Source of the DNA: JAGVSR01 sp963750715
Lineage (GTDB): Bacteria > Pseudomonadota > Alphaproteobacteria > Rhizobiales > Hyphomicrobiaceae
Assembly: GCA_963750715.1 (NCBI GenBank)
Contig: CAVVRP010000009.1
Span: 1-64,000, forward strand
Length of the DNA stretch: 64,000 bases
Reading direction: 5' to 3'
Within the stretch, counting starts at the first letter, position 1. Every line of letters starts with the position of its first letter. Under the pieces are notes generated by a model. That model saw only the letters and a list, made by a program, of their open reading frames with translations, did no database searches and was not told the DNA's origin. The translations under genes and the position numbers were made by a program. Positions 26,918-36,388 of the stretch are shown here, piece after piece.

Positions 26918-27583
26918 TTATGCTGCTGTTGTCGTTGTCTTGAACATGTCTTCGAGGGTGTCGAGCCAGTTGGCGTGAGCCGATGCATCGAGATCGGAGG
27001 GCATACGCACGGCGACGAAATCCGCGCCGGCCTGGCTCAGTCGTCGCGCTTGTTCAAAACTTTCGACATCGAAAGCCACGCACGGCACTTCGAAGGTCTC
27101 GCTCCACCATTCGATAAGGTCGATCTGGCGTTCATGGGCGGTGTCGCGATCCGACACGTGCGCAGGAATGCCGAAGCCGACGTACTCCGCGCCCGTTTCG
27201 CCAAGCGTCATCGCATCGTGCCGGGATCGACCAGCGTCCGCGCCGGCAATGAACTGCGCCATAATAAACTGCCGGACGTCGCGGAACCGGGTCTCGATGT
27301 CTTCGCTCCACGACAGGTGCACGCCATCGGCCTTGAGAGCGCGGGCAAGCTGCACATCATCTGCGATCAGCACGACGGCGCCCGACTCATGTACAATTTC
27401 CATCAGCGGTACACAGACGACCGCGTCGAGGCGCGCCGTCTCGCCTGCCGTCAGCAGGACGCATGCCGGCTTGATGCGCCTGAGAGTATTCGCGAGACGG
27501 TCGCCGAATGCGGGATCAGGTCGCGCGTCAACGACCAGATACAACTGGCACATTGATTGGACCGGCTCTTGCTGGGGTGCCAT
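26918..27583 (-). CDS. ThiE/TenI-like protein, degenerate
   Basis: The product is 221 residues in a TIM-barrel order resembling thiamine-phosphate synthase: LYLVVDARPD, IADDVQLARALKADGVHLSW and GAEYVGFGIPAHVSDRDTAH. The canonical QxRxK phosphate and pyrophosphate residues near the start of ThiE are not present (it reads VLLTAGETARLD), and HVGQ is replaced by HLSW, so thiamine-phosphate synthesis is doubtful. GTG or ATG choices: 27583 is used because GAGGTG lies ten bases upstream; 27553 is an alternative. It is followed at 12 bases by the Sel1 gene. A true ThiE is encoded at 31904. Confidence 0.65.
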   Translation of the reverse strand: MAPQQEPVQSMCQLYLVVDARPDPAFGDRLANTLRRIKPACVLLTAGETARLDAVVCVPLMEIVHESGAVVLIADDVQLARALKADGVHLSWSEDIETRFRDVRQFIMAQFIAGADAGRSRHDAMTLGETGAEYVGFGIPAHVSDRDTAHERQIDLIEWWSETFEVPCVAFDVESFEQARRLSQAGADFVAVRMPSDLDASAHANWLDTLEDMFKTTTTAA

Positions 27584-27834
27584 CGCCGCAGATCACCTCG
27601 CAGCAGGGTTTCGTTGTCGGGCGGGAGGTAATCGACCCGATTGAGGCGGAAAAGTGGCTTTCGGGCCGGGCTGTGATCATCAAGATCGGGACGAGAACGC
27701 GCAAATCACATAGCTTAGGGTGCTCGCCTGTGGATCGGATCAGCAACAATTCGCCACGAATGGAAGAGACTCTTATAGTGCCGCGTCTATAGTGCCGCAT
27801 CGCCAAACTGGCGTGTCCGCATGGAGCTAGCCGA

Positions 27835-29778
27835 ATGCGCTTCGACCACCTGTCCCCGTGCCTGACGCGCTTCGCAGCAGGGATCGCCATTGTCATTGCT
27901 GTCGGCAGCGGGGCTTCCGTTGCCTGGTCGCAGGACACCAAGACCGCACCGGCGACACCAACGACGACCGCGACAAGCGGGTCTTCGGAGTTCGCCGCGT
28001 CCACGCCTGTTCACAACGCCGACCCTGTGCTCGATGCGGCATTGGCGCGTCTTGGTGACAAGACGTTCGTCGCTCGCGCCCGCAAGGACGACGTCGCAGC
28101 CGCCATCGCATATTACAGCGAACGTAGCGAACCGATCTGGCTCGGCGGCGATGGCATCAACGCCAAAGCGCGCGCGGTCATCGGTGAAATGCGCAAGGCA
28201 GAGGAATGGGGGCTCGACCCACGTGCGTTCTCCGTTCCCGATCCCTCCGAGGTGCCGGCCACGCCGGCTGCCAAGGGTGAGGCCGAAGCTCGCATCACCT
28301 TGGCGGCCCTGACCTATGCCCGCCACGCTCGCGGCGGCCGCCTCGACATATCCTCGCTCAGCCGGATTATCGATTTAAGCCCGCCAATCAAAGACCCGAA
28401 GGACGTGTTGAGCGCGCTCGGCGCGAGCGCTGAGCCCGATGCCTTCCTGCGCGACCTGCACCCCAAGCACGTACAATTCGTGCGCCTGCGCCAGGCGCTG
28501 CTCAAGGCGCTGGGACCCACCCCCAAAGCCAAACCCGTCGAACCAGCCTTGCTGGTCAAGCTGCCATCCGGATCCAACGTCAAGCCGGGCGCCTTGCATC
28601 CCGACATCTCGCTGCTGCGCAAGCGTCTGAAGCAGCCCGCGCCCTTCGCGGGCCGCGAGACGTTCTACGATGACGATCTGGTGGCCGCCATAACGACCTA
28701 TCAGAAAGACAAAGGTCTGAAGGCCAATGGCGTCCTGTCCGACCGCACCGTGCGTGCGCTCAATTCGGAAGGGGAGCCGAAAAAGCCAGAGGGCGGCAGC
28801 AACACGCAGCGGCTGGTGATCAACATGGAGCGCTGGCGCTGGATGCCCGAGAAGCTCGGCTCCTTCCACGTCTGGAACAATATCCCTGAATACGTCACCA
28901 GAACCATGAAGGACGATCGGGAGGTCTTCAAGGAGCGCATCATTGTCGGACTGCCGACGTGGCCAACGCCCGTGTTTTCCGCCGACATGAAGACCATCGA
29001 GTTCAACCCGTCATGGGGTGTGCCCGACGGCATCAAGCAGAAGGAACTTTTGCCGCGTCTGCAGAAGGCGGGCGGCGGCGGGTTCTTCGACCAGCTATTC
29101 GGCGGTGGCGGCGGGGGCGGTTCAGTGATCCGCGCCTACGGCCTCACGCCCTATATCAACGGCAAGCCGGTCGACCCCGACAGCGTCAATTGGGCCAGCG
29201 CGGATCTGCGCAAGTACAGTTTCATCCAGCCGCCCGGCGGCAAGAACCCGCTCGGCATGGTCAAGTTCCTGTTTCCGAATTCCCACGACGTCTACATGCA
29301 CGACACGATCCAGCGTGATCTGTTCGCCAGTTCGCAGCGCGCCTACTCCCACGGCTGCATCCGCGTGCAGAATCCGCGGCGGTTCGCGGAAGTGCTGATC
29401 GCGGAAGACCGCGGCGTCGGCATGGAGAAGGCCGCGTCGATCGCGGCCGGCAGCGGTACGATCAAGCTGGATAGACCCTTCCCGGTCCATATCACCTACA
29501 TAACCGCCGTCGTCGACGATAGCGGGCGGGTGTCGACGTTCGGAGACGTCTATGGACACGACAGCCGCCTGTCGCAAGCACTCGGCGGCAGGGTTCTGCG
29601 CGACGATGCCGATATCGAGACGGCGTCGGTCGACGCCGAGGACGACGTCATGGCGGATGGCGACCAGCCAACGGTGAAAAAGAAGAAAAACACAGAGCAG
29701 AAACAAAAATCGAAGCCGTCGAAGTACGCCGTGCCGCGTGATATCGCCGACACCATGTCCGGGCTGGCGGCGAACTGA
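27835..29778 (+). CDS. L,D-transpeptidase (YcbB-like)
   Basis: An exported peptidoglycan cross-linking enzyme of 647 residues. It has an N-terminal signal segment, a scaffold domain (GDKTFVARARKDDVAAAIAY to LGASAEPDAFL), a peptidoglycan-binding domain (ISLLRKRLKQ to DKGLKANGVLSDRTVRALN, about 255-310) and the YkuD catalytic domain. The catalytic Cys lies in SHGCIRVQNPRRF (near 506), with the preceding His in YMHD. A Gly-rich insert (GGGGFFDQLFGGGGGGGSV) near 405-425 and a Lys-rich tail are unusual. The enzyme makes 3-3 cross-links in the periplasm. The ATG at 27835 fits the signal peptide. Confidence 0.88.
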   Translation: MRFDHLSPCLTRFAAGIAIVIAVGSGASVAWSQDTKTAPATPTTTATSGSSEFAASTPVHNADPVLDAALARLGDKTFVARARKDDVAAAIAYYSERSEPIWLGGDGINAKARAVIGEMRKAEEWGLDPRAFSVPDPSEVPATPAAKGEAEARITLAALTYARHARGGRLDISSLSRIIDLSPPIKDPKDVLSALGASAEPDAFLRDLHPKHVQFVRLRQALLKALGPTPKAKPVEPALLVKLPSGSNVKPGALHPDISLLRKRLKQPAPFAGRETFYDDDLVAAITTYQKDKGLKANGVLSDRTVRALNSEGEPKKPEGGSNTQRLVINMERWRWMPEKLGSFHVWNNIPEYVTRTMKDDREVFKERIIVGLPTWPTPVFSADMKTIEFNPSWGVPDGIKQKELLPRLQKAGGGGFFDQLFGGGGGGGSVIRAYGLTPYINGKPVDPDSVNWASADLRKYSFIQPPGGKNPLGMVKFLFPNSHDVYMHDTIQRDLFASSQRAYSHGCIRVQNPRRFAEVLIAEDRGVGMEKAASIAAGSGTIKLDRPFPVHITYITAVVDDSGRVSTFGDVYGHDSRLSQALGGRVLRDDADIETASVDAEDDVMADGDQPTVKKKKNTEQKQKSKPSKYAVPRDIADTMSGLAAN

Positions 29779-29806
29779 GCGATCGGCTTCGGCCGCCCGG
29801 TTCAAC

Positions 29807-30478
29807 CTAGGTCAAATGCCGCGACCAGAAGTCGAGCATGCGGTACCATGCCTGCTCGGCGAAATGCCGGTCGTGAACCGAGCGCTGTTCGTTGACGAAG
29901 GCGTGGTCGGCTTTGTAGCGAAAGATCTCGTGGGATACTTTTGCCGCCTTCAGTTCCTTTTCGAAGGCGTCGACCACCTGCGGAGTGCACCAGTCGTCGC
30001 GCGACGCGAAATGACCCTGCAGCGGGATCTGGATATTGGCTGGCCTTGCCGCGGTCTCCGGCGGTATGCCGTAGAAACACACAGCGGCGGAAAACTCCGG
30101 AACGCGCACGGCGCCGAGGATGGTCACGGCGCCGCCGAGGCAGAACCCCGTGATCCCGACCTTCGGGCTCGAGCGCAACAGGAATTGCGCGGCCCCGCGC
30201 ACGAGCTGGTCGGTGGCTTCGAGGAAATCGAGCGAACCCATCTCGCGATTGGCCGCCTCGGTGTCATGGTAGGGGATGACGGTGCCGGCAAAGAGGTCAG
30301 GGGCAAGAGCATCGTATCCGGCGAGCGCAAGCCGGTCGCAGATGCCCTTGATCTGATCCTGAAGGCCCCACCATTCCTGAATCACGACGACGCCTGGCCG
30401 ACCCGCGTTTCCGGCTCGCGCCAGGTAGCCTTCGGCTAATTTGCCATCCGGCCGAGGAAAGGGGATGCGGGTGCCCAT
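29807..30478 (-). CDS. dienelactone hydrolase family protein
   Basis: An alpha/beta-hydrolase of 223 residues. The nucleophile cysteine sits in GFCLGGAV (near 112-119), the catalytic Asp in SRDDWCTP, and the His in KADHAFVNEQ near the C-terminus, giving the Cys-Asp-His triad of dienelactone hydrolases. VIQEWWGLQDQIKGICDRLA is the family N-terminus with the conserved Glu-Trp-Trp-Gly. There is no signal peptide, so it is cytoplasmic. It is divergent from purD with a 137-base gap. The substrate is not predictable; family members act on dienelactone and on other esters. Confidence 0.85.
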   Translation of the reverse strand: MGTRIPFPRPDGKLAEGYLARAGNAGRPGVVVIQEWWGLQDQIKGICDRLALAGYDALAPDLFAGTVIPYHDTEAANREMGSLDFLEATDQLVRGAAQFLLRSSPKVGITGFCLGGAVTILGAVRVPEFSAAVCFYGIPPETAARPANIQIPLQGHFASRDDWCTPQVVDAFEKELKAAKVSHEIFRYKADHAFVNEQRSVHDRHFAEQAWYRMLDFWSRHLT

Positions 30479-30615
30479 TTTCTGTCTCCCGTTACAGGAC
30501 GTATTCTCTTTTGTTTGCCCTAGCGACTATGCCGTCGTCGCTCAAGTCCCTACTTGGGGTACATTGGTGATCCCGCTCTTGACCATTGCCATGATCTCGT
30601 AGCACCAAGCGCGTC

Positions 30616-31914
30616 ATGAACATCCTTCTCATCGGCTCGGGCGGGCGAGAGCATGCGCTGGCGTGGGCGCTGTCCGCCAGTCCTGTGCTCACCGAACTTT
30701 ATTGCGCGCCCGGAAATCCCGGTATCGCGGAGGTTGCGACGTGCGTCGCGCTCGATGTCGCCGATTATGATGCCGTTATCGCTTTCTGCCGCAAGCAGGA
30801 GATCGGCTTTGTCGTTATCGGCCCCGAGTCGCCATTGGTCGGCGGGTTGACGGACGCGCTTGGCGTTGCCGGCGTCAAGCACTTCGGTCCATCGAAGGCT
30901 GCAGCGCAGCTCGAAGGCTCCAAGGGCTTCACCAAGGACCTTTGCGCGGAGTTCGCGATCCCGACGGCCGCTTATGGCCGGTTCAAGGATGCCGTCGCCG
31001 CCAAGACCTATCTGGCGCGGCAGTCCCTCCCGATCGTTGTCAAGGCCGATGGCTTGGCCGCCGGCAAGGGCGTGGTGATCGCGGAAACTCGTGGCGAGGC
31101 CGAATCCGCAATTGACGCCTGCTTCGCCGGAGCTTTCGGGGTGGCCGGATCGGAAGTCGTCATTGAGGAATTCCTGGAAGGCGAGGAAGCGAGCTTCTTC
31201 GCGCTCGTCGACGGAACGCATGCGCTCGCGCTGGCGACGGCGCAGGACCACAAGCGCGTGGGCGATGGCGACACGGGACCCAATACCGGGGGCATGGGCG
31301 CCTACTCACCCGCCCCCGTCATGACCGACGACATCGTTGCGCTGACCATGTGCGACATCATCGAACCGACGGTTGCTGGCATGCGAAGCCGCGGGACCCC
31401 GTTCAAGGGCTTGCTGTTCGCCGGCCTCATGATCACGCGCGATGGCCCCAAACTCATCGAATACAACGTGCGCTTCGGCGATCCCGAAACGCAGGTTCTG
31501 ATGATGCGCCTCAAGTCGGATCTGCTGCCCGCCATGCTGGCGACGGCGGACGGTGTTCTCGACAAACTCAGCCTGCACTGGCGCCACGAGGTTGCGCTGA
31601 CCGTCGTCATGGCGGCGAACGGCTATCCCGGAACGCCCGTCAAGGGCACCGACATCCGGGGGCTCGATCAGGCAAGGACCGTTGACGGCGTTCAGATCTT
31701 CCATGCCGGCACCAAGCGCGATGGCAACCGCATCGTCGCCGATGGCGGGCGAGTCCTCACCGTCACGGCGCTCGGGGCCACTGTGGCCGAGGCGCAAGCC
31801 CGCGCCTACGACGCCATCGCACGCATCGACTGGCCCGGCGGCTTCTGCCGCAAGGACATCGGCTGGCGTGCTGTGGAACGTGAAAAGAAGGGGCAGCTAG
31901 GACCTAACCGTTAG
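30616..31914 (+). CDS. purD: phosphoribosylamine-glycine ligase
   Basis: Second step of de novo purine synthesis: joins glycine to phosphoribosylamine with ATP. It has 432 residues. N-terminal MNILLIGSGGREHALAWAL and VVIGPESPLVGGLTD, the ATP-grasp core VVKADGLAAGKGVVI with DHKRVGDGDTGPNTGGMGAY, the metal-binding EYNVRFGDPETQ (near 281) and the C-terminal domain VMAANGYPG are all present, so it is complete. It is convergent with thiE, overlapping it by 11 bases. Confidence 0.95.
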   Translation: MNILLIGSGGREHALAWALSASPVLTELYCAPGNPGIAEVATCVALDVADYDAVIAFCRKQEIGFVVIGPESPLVGGLTDALGVAGVKHFGPSKAAAQLEGSKGFTKDLCAEFAIPTAAYGRFKDAVAAKTYLARQSLPIVVKADGLAAGKGVVIAETRGEAESAIDACFAGAFGVAGSEVVIEEFLEGEEASFFALVDGTHALALATAQDHKRVGDGDTGPNTGGMGAYSPAPVMTDDIVALTMCDIIEPTVAGMRSRGTPFKGLLFAGLMITRDGPKLIEYNVRFGDPETQVLMMRLKSDLLPAMLATADGVLDKLSLHWRHEVALTVVMAANGYPGTPVKGTDIRGLDQARTVDGVQIFHAGTKRDGNRIVADGGRVLTVTALGATVAEAQARAYDAIARIDWPGGFCRKDIGWRAVEREKKGQLGPNR

Positions 31915-32533
31915 ATCCTGGGCGGTTCGCCTCAATATTCCGAGCCCAGTTCACCCACTGCCGGACGCGCTCTTCCGGATCGGCCGCGGTGATGAAGTCG
32001 GTGATGACGGCGACTGAATCCGCGCCTGCCGCGATGACGCCATCTGCGCGCTCCGGCATTATGCCGCCGATGGCGACGAGTGGCATGTCGCCGATGCGTT
32101 GCTTCCAAGCCGTCACCCGCGCCAGCCCCTGGGGCGACCACTTCATGGATTTCAGCTTGGTTTCATAGATCGGTCCGAGCGCGACATAATCGGGCTTGGC
32201 CAGCAGCGCCACCGCCAGTTCGTCCTCGCTGTGTGTGGAAATCCCAAGCCTTAATCCGGCTGCCTTGATGGCCGGCAGGTCGCAGGCGGCGAGATCCTCT
32301 TGCCCGACATGGATGAAATCGGCGCTCGCCGCGATTGCCGCTTGCCAGTAGTCGTTGACGATAAGCTGGCAGCCGCAAGCGCGTGTGATCCTCAGCGCCT
32401 CGTCGACTTGGTGCGCGATGCGGTCGGCAGGCTCATCCTTCATGCGTAGCTGGATCGTTGTCACGCCGAGGGGCACCAGCCGCTTCAGCCACCCCACATC
32501 TGGAACGATCGGATAGAAGGCGGCGAGCCTCAT
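31904..32533 (-). CDS. thiE: thiamine-phosphate synthase
   Basis: Condenses HMP pyrophosphate with the thiazole phosphate to thiamine phosphate. From ATG 32533 the product is 209 residues with the family motifs TTIQLRMKDEPADRI (QLRxK), NDYWQAAI, ADFIHVGQEDLA, GISTHSEDEL, ALGPIYETKLKSMKW and VAIGGIMPE. The open frame upstream to 32863 is antisense-like to thiG and is rejected. The start ATGA overlaps the stop of thiG, indicating translational coupling thiG-thiE. Confidence 0.9.
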   Translation of the reverse strand: MRLAAFYPIVPDVGWLKRLVPLGVTTIQLRMKDEPADRIAHQVDEALRITRACGCQLIVNDYWQAAIAASADFIHVGQEDLAACDLPAIKAAGLRLGISTHSEDELAVALLAKPDYVALGPIYETKLKSMKWSPQGLARVTAWKQRIGDMPLVAIGGIMPERADGVIAAGADSVAVITDFITAADPEERVRQWVNWARNIEANRPGSNG

Positions 32534-33363
32534 GATTTCGACAGATCGAAGAACGGCGTGCCGGCGACCGGCGTCGACGGAACGGCCATGTCGCGGTGTT
32601 CCATCAATCCCGCCTCGAATGCGGTGCGGCCTGCCTCGATCGCCTTGGCGAAGGCTTCCGCCATGGCAACAGGATCGCCGGCTTTCGCCACCGCGGTATT
32701 GAGCAGGCAAGCGTCGTAGCCGAGTTCCATGGCCTCTGCTGCATGGGACGGCGCGCCTATGCCGGCATCGATCACGAGTGGTACGTTGGGGAAGTAAGCA
32801 CGCATGCTCGTGAGACCGTAGCGGTTCGCGAGGCCCCGCCCGGTGCCGATGGGAGCGCCCCACGGCATCAGCACCTCACAGCCCGCATTCAGCAGCCGCT
32901 CCCCTGCGCCAAGGTCTTCGGTTGTGTAGGGAAATACCTTGAAGCCGTCGCGCGCCAAAATGCCCGCCGCTTCGACGAGGCCGAACAGGTCGGGCTGGAG
33001 CGTGTCGTCGTTGGCGATCACCTCGAGCTTGATCCAATCGGTCTCGAACAATTCGCGCGCCATCTGCGCGGTCGTGACGGCTTCCTTAGCCGTATGGCAT
33101 CCAGCGGTGTTGGGAAGGACCCTGACGTCAAGGGCACGCACCAGTTCAAGGAAGCGTTCTCCCTTACGTCCGCGGGCCTGCTCGCGACGTAGCGATACGG
33201 TGACGATTCCTGCGCGGGAGGCGCGCACGGCGTCCGCCATGATCTGGGGCGAGGGATAAAGCGCGGTGCCGAGCAGGAGCCGGGACGCGAATTGCCCACC
33301 ATAGAAGCAGAGCGGGGTGGCACCCGGTCGTGTGCCGGTGAGATGTGGCTGGCGAGGGTTCAT
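32530..33363 (-). CDS. thiG: thiazole synthase
   Basis: Forms the thiamine thiazole ring from deoxyxylulose phosphate, a dehydroglycine source and the ThiS thiocarboxylate. It has 277 residues from ATG 33363. Motifs: LPNTAGCHTAKEAVTTAQMA, DWIKLEVIANDDTLQPD with the Schiff-base Lys, EVLMPWGAPIGTGRGLANRY and VPLVIDAGIGAPSHAAEAME. The N-terminal 15-20 residues are longer than usual. It is coupled to thiE by a four-base overlap. No thiS or thiO lies upstream, where a divergent methyltransferase begins, so the sulfur carrier must be elsewhere. Confidence 0.92.
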   Translation of the reverse strand: MNPRQPHLTGTRPGATPLCFYGGQFASRLLLGTALYPSPQIMADAVRASRAGIVTVSLRREQARGRKGERFLELVRALDVRVLPNTAGCHTAKEAVTTAQMARELFETDWIKLEVIANDDTLQPDLFGLVEAAGILARDGFKVFPYTTEDLGAGERLLNAGCEVLMPWGAPIGTGRGLANRYGLTSMRAYFPNVPLVIDAGIGAPSHAAEAMELGYDACLLNTAVAKAGDPVAMAEAFAKAIEAGRTAFEAGLMEHRDMAVPSTPVAGTPFFDLSKS

Positions 33364-33507
33364 GACGGAACAATAAATGGGATGGGGGAGGAAATGAACA
33401 GGGCTGCGACATGGCAGCAGGCCCACTGGGATGAATTGGAGGCCCCGGCCGGCTTCGCCAGTCCGTCGTAATGGCTGTATAATTTCACGGCGAGTCTGGA
33501 GGTCTCG

Positions 33508-34542
33508 ATGTCCAACACGCTCGGTATGACGGCGGCCTTCGCCGGAAACGTGGCTCGCTTCGCCTGGTATACGGGCCTCAGTCTTGCCGCTGACTGGGTC
33601 TCGAGCCGACACGGCAATGTGCCCGTAGAACGACGGCCGGGCCGGGTGGTACCCGACCGGCAGGCGCAGATCGCAGATATGTTAGACCTTTTCCGCCGCG
33701 ATGCGGAGCTGGTGCGTGATTATGCGGCGGCGGCCGGCATCGCGCTGGGGTTTACGGACCATCTGGCGCGCGTGCGTGCGCTGTTCGATGACATCCCCGA
33801 TGCCGTTCAGAGGCGCATGGGGCGCAACGCGTCGACCGCGCGCACTCAGCCGGGTGTCGAGGGCCTGCCGGGCTATTTCCTGCAGGATTTCCATTTCCAG
33901 TCTGGCGGCTATCTCACCGAGCAGTCGGCCCGCCTTTATGACGTGCAGGTGGAGACGCTCTTCAACGGCGCGGCACACGCCATGCGGCGGCAGGCACTGG
34001 GTCCAATTGCTGAGGCAATGCGCGGGCGCGACCAGCGCCGGACAAATCTGCTCGATGTCGCGTGCGGCACGGGCCGCTTTCTGCGCGAAGTGCGGATGGT
34101 CTATCCGGCGATGAAACTTGCCGGGCTCGATCTGTCGAAAGCCTATCTTGGCGAGGCCAAAACTCATTTCTCAGGGTTGCGACCGGCGGAGTGGCTTGAT
34201 GCGAATGCGGAAGAGATCCCGCTTCCCGACGCCAGTCAGGATATCGTGACGTCGATCTACCTTTATCATGAGCTGCCCCCCGAGGTGCGCCGCACGGTGA
34301 CACGCGAGATCGCGCGCGTGCTGAAGCCCGGCGGGATGTTCGTCTTCATAGACAGCTTGCAACGCGGCGACCGGCCAGGTTGGGATGGGCTGCTCGAAGG
34401 TTTCCCCGAGCGCTTCCACGAGCCTTTTTACCGCCATTACACCATCGACGATCTGGACGGCGATTTCGCTGCCGCGGGTCTCGCCGCGCGGTCCTGGTGG
34501 CCGGCATTCCTGTCGAAGGTCATGGTGCGCGTGAAGGTCTAG
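33508..34542 (+). CDS. class I SAM-dependent methyltransferase
   Basis: The product is 344 residues. An N-terminal extension of about 150 residues (partly hydrophobic, AFAGNVARFAWYTGLSLAAD) precedes a Rossmann methyltransferase domain: LLDVACGTGRFLREVRMVYP (motif I, near 182), LAGLDLSKAYLGEAK, NAEEIPLPDASQDIVTSIYL and EIARVLKPGGMFVFIDSL. The substrate is unknown; the extension and membrane-like segment suggest a lipid or quinone target (inference). It is convergent with the PQQ dehydrogenase, with a four-base overlap of stop regions. Confidence 0.8.
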   Translation: MSNTLGMTAAFAGNVARFAWYTGLSLAADWVSSRHGNVPVERRPGRVVPDRQAQIADMLDLFRRDAELVRDYAAAAGIALGFTDHLARVRALFDDIPDAVQRRMGRNASTARTQPGVEGLPGYFLQDFHFQSGGYLTEQSARLYDVQVETLFNGAAHAMRRQALGPIAEAMRGRDQRRTNLLDVACGTGRFLREVRMVYPAMKLAGLDLSKAYLGEAKTHFSGLRPAEWLDANAEEIPLPDASQDIVTSIYLYHELPPEVRRTVTREIARVLKPGGMFVFIDSLQRGDRPGWDGLLEGFPERFHEPFYRHYTIDDLDGDFAAAGLAARSWWPAFLSKVMVRVKV

Positions 34543-36335
34543 TCGGGCAGCCCGAAGACGACCACGGCACCACCTTGCCGAAAGCCCCAGATCTGGCTGC
34601 CGCCCGCCGCCACTGCGATATATTGCCGGCCGTCGACTTCGTAGCTGATCGGCGGCGCATTGACGCCGGCGCCGCAGTTAAACTGCCACAGCCTCGCGCC
34701 GGTGTCGGCATCGTAGGCCGAAAACATGCCGTTGCCTTCGCCGTTGAAGACGAGCCCGCCCTTGGTCGCAAGCGTACCACCGACGAGTGGCTCATCCGTC
34801 TTGACCTGCCACGCGATTTTGCCGCCGGCCTTGAGATCGATGGCCGACAGCGTGCCCCACGACGGACCCTTGGCGAGTTCGAATGTGTAGTACGTGACGG
34901 CGGGTTTGTCGCCTTCGGCGGGAATTTCCTGCGTGTGATAGCGCGTCGGCAGATGCATGGCCGCGACGTAGGCCCTGCCGTTCGAGGCATCGACCGCTGC
35001 CGGTGACCAGTTGGAGCCGCCGCCGACGCCCGGCGATATCACGACGCCGTCTTTTGTCGAAGCCTTGAACATGTTCTCCTGCGGCACGAAGGCATCCGAG
35101 TGGAAAAGCAGGCGGCCATCGCGGCGATCATGGACGAAATACCAGCCGAGCTTGGACGCCTGCCCGACAGCGGGGATCGCTTCGCCGTCTACAGTTGCTT
35201 CGAAAAGCGCGGGCGGACTTGCGACGTCGTAGCCCCACATGTCGTGCGGCACCTGCTGATAGTGCCAGCGCAGCTTGCCGGTGGCCGCATCCAATGCGAC
35301 GAGCGACACGGTGTAGAGATTATCGCCCGGCCGGCTCTCTCCCGCCGCCTGCGGGGACGGGTTACCGATGCCGAGGTAGATGAGGCCGAGTTCGGGATCG
35401 GCGGCCGGGGTATGCCAAATCGATCCACCACCGAAGCGCCAGGCATCGCTGTGCCTTTCAAACGCGGCCTTCTCGCTGGGAATGTCGCGCGGCAATGGGA
35501 TGCCGTAGGCTGTTGCTTCGCTGAACGCGCCTTCCCAACCTTCCTGTGTCGTGTCGAACTGCCAGATCTTTTTGCCGGTCTCGGCGTCGAATGCGGCGAG
35601 GAACCCGGATCGGCCGTAGCGTCCGGCGACACCCACGACGGTGCCGAGCGGCGCTCCCTTGCGGTCACTGTCGAGATGTAGTCCGTAACCGACGCCCGTG
35701 ATGCCCGCGATCACCTTGCCGTTGATGACAAGCGGAGCCGCCACCGCGCCGACGCCGGTCGAACCCGTTACGTTACCCTTGAGCGCCGGATCTCCGATAC
35801 CGAGTGAGGCTTTGTCCTCGGTCGGTCCACCGCTCGTCTCGGCCATGGCGATGTCCCAGACCGGCTTGCCTGTCGCCTGATCGAGCGCGACGAGGCGGGC
35901 ATCGACGGTCGCGACGTAAACCTTGCCGTAGCCGAGCGCGACGCCGCGATTGGCCGGTCCGCAGCACAGCTTGGCTGCTTTACTGTTGTGCTCGTAGCGC
36001 CACAGCTCGCGCCCCGTCTTCGCGTCAACGGCCATCACGTGCGAGAACGGCGCAGACAGATACATGACGCCGTCGGCAACGAGCGGCGTGGTCTGGAACG
36101 TCACTGCCGTGCCCGGCTGGTAGATCCACTTCGGCACAAGCCGGCCGACGTTGGCGCGCGTGATGGCGTCCGACGGCGAAAAACGCTGACTGGCATAGTC
36201 ACGACCATGTACCAGCCAGTTGGCGCGATCTGTATCGGCGGTACGGAGGCGCTCGTCGGTGATATTGGCCGCCGAGGCCGGCTGCAACAGTGACGCTGCG
36301 GCAATCGCCGCCCGGGTGAATGCAATACGCTTCAT
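34539..36335 (-). CDS. PQQ-dependent dehydrogenase
   Basis: A periplasmic quinoprotein alcohol/glucose-type dehydrogenase of 598 residues with a signal peptide (MKRIAFTRAAIAAASLLQPA). Eight-bladed propeller repeats, such as GRELWRYEHNS, GKPVWDIAMAE, GKKIWQFDTTQEGWEGA, GKLRWHYQQVPHDMWGYDVA and GARLWQFNCGAGVNAPPISY, are visible. A vicinal disulfide KLCCGPANRG lies over the PQQ site. The calcium and catalytic Asp region is probably in HDMWGYDVASPP. No fused cytochrome domain is seen. ATG 36335 follows GGAGG by four bases. No cytochrome or pqq genes lie nearby. Confidence 0.88.
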   Translation of the reverse strand: MKRIAFTRAAIAAASLLQPASAANITDERLRTADTDRANWLVHGRDYASQRFSPSDAITRANVGRLVPKWIYQPGTAVTFQTTPLVADGVMYLSAPFSHVMAVDAKTGRELWRYEHNSKAAKLCCGPANRGVALGYGKVYVATVDARLVALDQATGKPVWDIAMAETSGGPTEDKASLGIGDPALKGNVTGSTGVGAVAAPLVINGKVIAGITGVGYGLHLDSDRKGAPLGTVVGVAGRYGRSGFLAAFDAETGKKIWQFDTTQEGWEGAFSEATAYGIPLPRDIPSEKAAFERHSDAWRFGGGSIWHTPAADPELGLIYLGIGNPSPQAAGESRPGDNLYTVSLVALDAATGKLRWHYQQVPHDMWGYDVASPPALFEATVDGEAIPAVGQASKLGWYFVHDRRDGRLLFHSDAFVPQENMFKASTKDGVVISPGVGGGSNWSPAAVDASNGRAYVAAMHLPTRYHTQEIPAEGDKPAVTYYTFELAKGPSWGTLSAIDLKAGGKIAWQVKTDEPLVGGTLATKGGLVFNGEGNGMFSAYDADTGARLWQFNCGAGVNAPPISYEVDGRQYIAVAAGGSQIWGFRQGGAVVVFGLPD

Positions 36336-36388
36336 GCTTCCTCCAAGTTGAAGACCAGTCTCGACAGCTTGGGCACCCAGCGAACAGT

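Noticed and set aside
33364..33507. TPP riboswitch in front of thiG
   Set aside because: No CUGAGA and ACC..GAUCUGG elements could be found on the minus strand upstream of thiG.
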